From Prevotellaceae bacterium UBA4332 (lineage in GTDB: Bacteria; Bacteroidota; Bacteroidia; Bacteroidales; Bacteroidaceae), in the NCBI GenBank assembly GCA_002394365.1, contig DGTQ01000019.1, positions 1 through 13,512 on the forward strand: a stretch of DNA of 13,512 nt, given 5' to 3'. Under the pieces are notes generated by a model. That model had not been told where the DNA came from, did not search any database, and was given only the letters and a program-made list of their open reading frames with translations. The first letter of the stretch is position 1. The number at the start of each line of letters is the position of its first letter. Of the stretch, positions 13,368-13,512 are shown piece after piece. Both the position numbers and the translations under genes were made by a program.

Positions 13368-13394
13368 TGCTAACCAGTCCAACTTTGTTAGGCA
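13368..13394. repeat. Small bulged inverted repeat
   Basis: TGC-TAAC (13368-13374) pairs with GTTA-g-GCA (13387-13394), leaving one unpaired base in the right arm. It lies between the transporter stump and the right 81-bp repeat. On the minus strand it reads GCCTAAC ... GTTAGCA, superficially like the outer boxes of an integron recombination site but much shorter. Confidence 0.5.
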
Positions 13395-13404
13395 GGTAAT
13401 GTGC

Positions 13405-13512
13405 TCAGTCCGGTTTTGTAAACTGCTCCGAATACTTCAGCATCGTGGTAGCAAATGTCTCTAAGACAATGGCACCTATCAAGAACACTATCAAGAACAA
13501 CCATTCTTTCAT
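13405..13512 (-). pseudogene. Truncated SMR family multidrug transporter
   Basis: From an ATG at the very edge of the window, 35 codons run to TGA. The product begins with a hydrophobic first helix and contains GAIVLETFATTMLKYSEQFT (residues 13-32), which matches the start of EmrE/QacE-type small multidrug resistance proteins; E18 corresponds to the essential E14 of EmrE. Family members have about 105-110 residues and four helices, so only helix 1 remains. I see no continuation of SMR sequence after the stop in any frame, so the gene is cut off rather than simply frameshifted. A start upstream of the window cannot be excluded. Confidence 0.75.

Noticed and set aside
12597..13394. Integron attC sites
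   Set aside because: The 81-bp repeat has no RYYYAAC or GTTRRRY boxes and little self-pairing, and the GCCTAAC/GTTAGCA pair near 13368-13394 spans only 27 bases with an imperfect core box. No integrase is visible. The cassette idea is kept as a hypothesis without calling attC.

Overview
The window looks like ordinary chromosomal DNA from a member of the Bacteroidota, most likely Prevotella or a close relative. This is inferred from the Bacteroidota-type -7 promoter elements (TAnnTTTG), the AT-rich gene starts with little Shine-Dalgarno sequence, the closeness of ProRS, S6 and YgiQ to Bacteroides/Prevotella proteins as I remember them, and a golvesin-domain 'xanthan lyase'-type amidase typical of the group. 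I could not run any database search.

Layout. Positions 1-6343 carry a minus-strand block, read right to left: a 91-residue hypothetical protein, a PlsC-like acyltransferase, a secreted 955-residue amidase-like protein with an internal golvesin-type domain (its start overlaps the acyltransferase stop as ATGA), then after a 228-base repeat-rich gap a 110-residue hypothetical protein overlapping the radical SAM gene ygiQ. A divergent promoter region (6344-6568) separates this block from plus-strand proS, a His-rich single-pass membrane protein and a water-type aquaporin with a Cys-rich tail. Next come the ribosomal protein operon rpsF-rpsR-rplI with its own promoter and a strong terminator, a palindrome-rich spacer, and fabD, which ends at a bidirectional terminator. 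The right end (11990-13512) is a minus-strand group: a flavodoxin-fold oxidoreductase, a GNAT acetyltransferase, and a stump of an SMR-type multidrug transporter.

Most genes are housekeeping (translation, fatty acid and phospholipid synthesis, envelope). The unusual content lies between and inside them. (1) Arrays of 7-bp tandem repeats (different sequences, same period) sit next to gene ends, and one pair of arrays lies inside the ygiQ reading frame, where a change of one unit would shift the frame. (2) A 12-bp GAGGGAGT-type repeat forms the coding C-terminal tails of two unrelated neighbouring genes and continues as noncoding DNA behind a third. (3) Two 81-bp direct repeats differing at two positions flank the acetyltransferase gene in a cassette-like arrangement beside the truncated transporter gene. 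(4) A 14-unit heptamer array with an inverted partner and a T-tract may act as the aquaporin terminator immediately upstream of the rpsF promoter.

I see no CRISPR array, tRNA, rRNA, transposase or integrase. Whether any of the repeat systems is undescribed cannot be settled without searches; the cassette-like end and the in-frame heptamer insert are the best candidates for follow-up.
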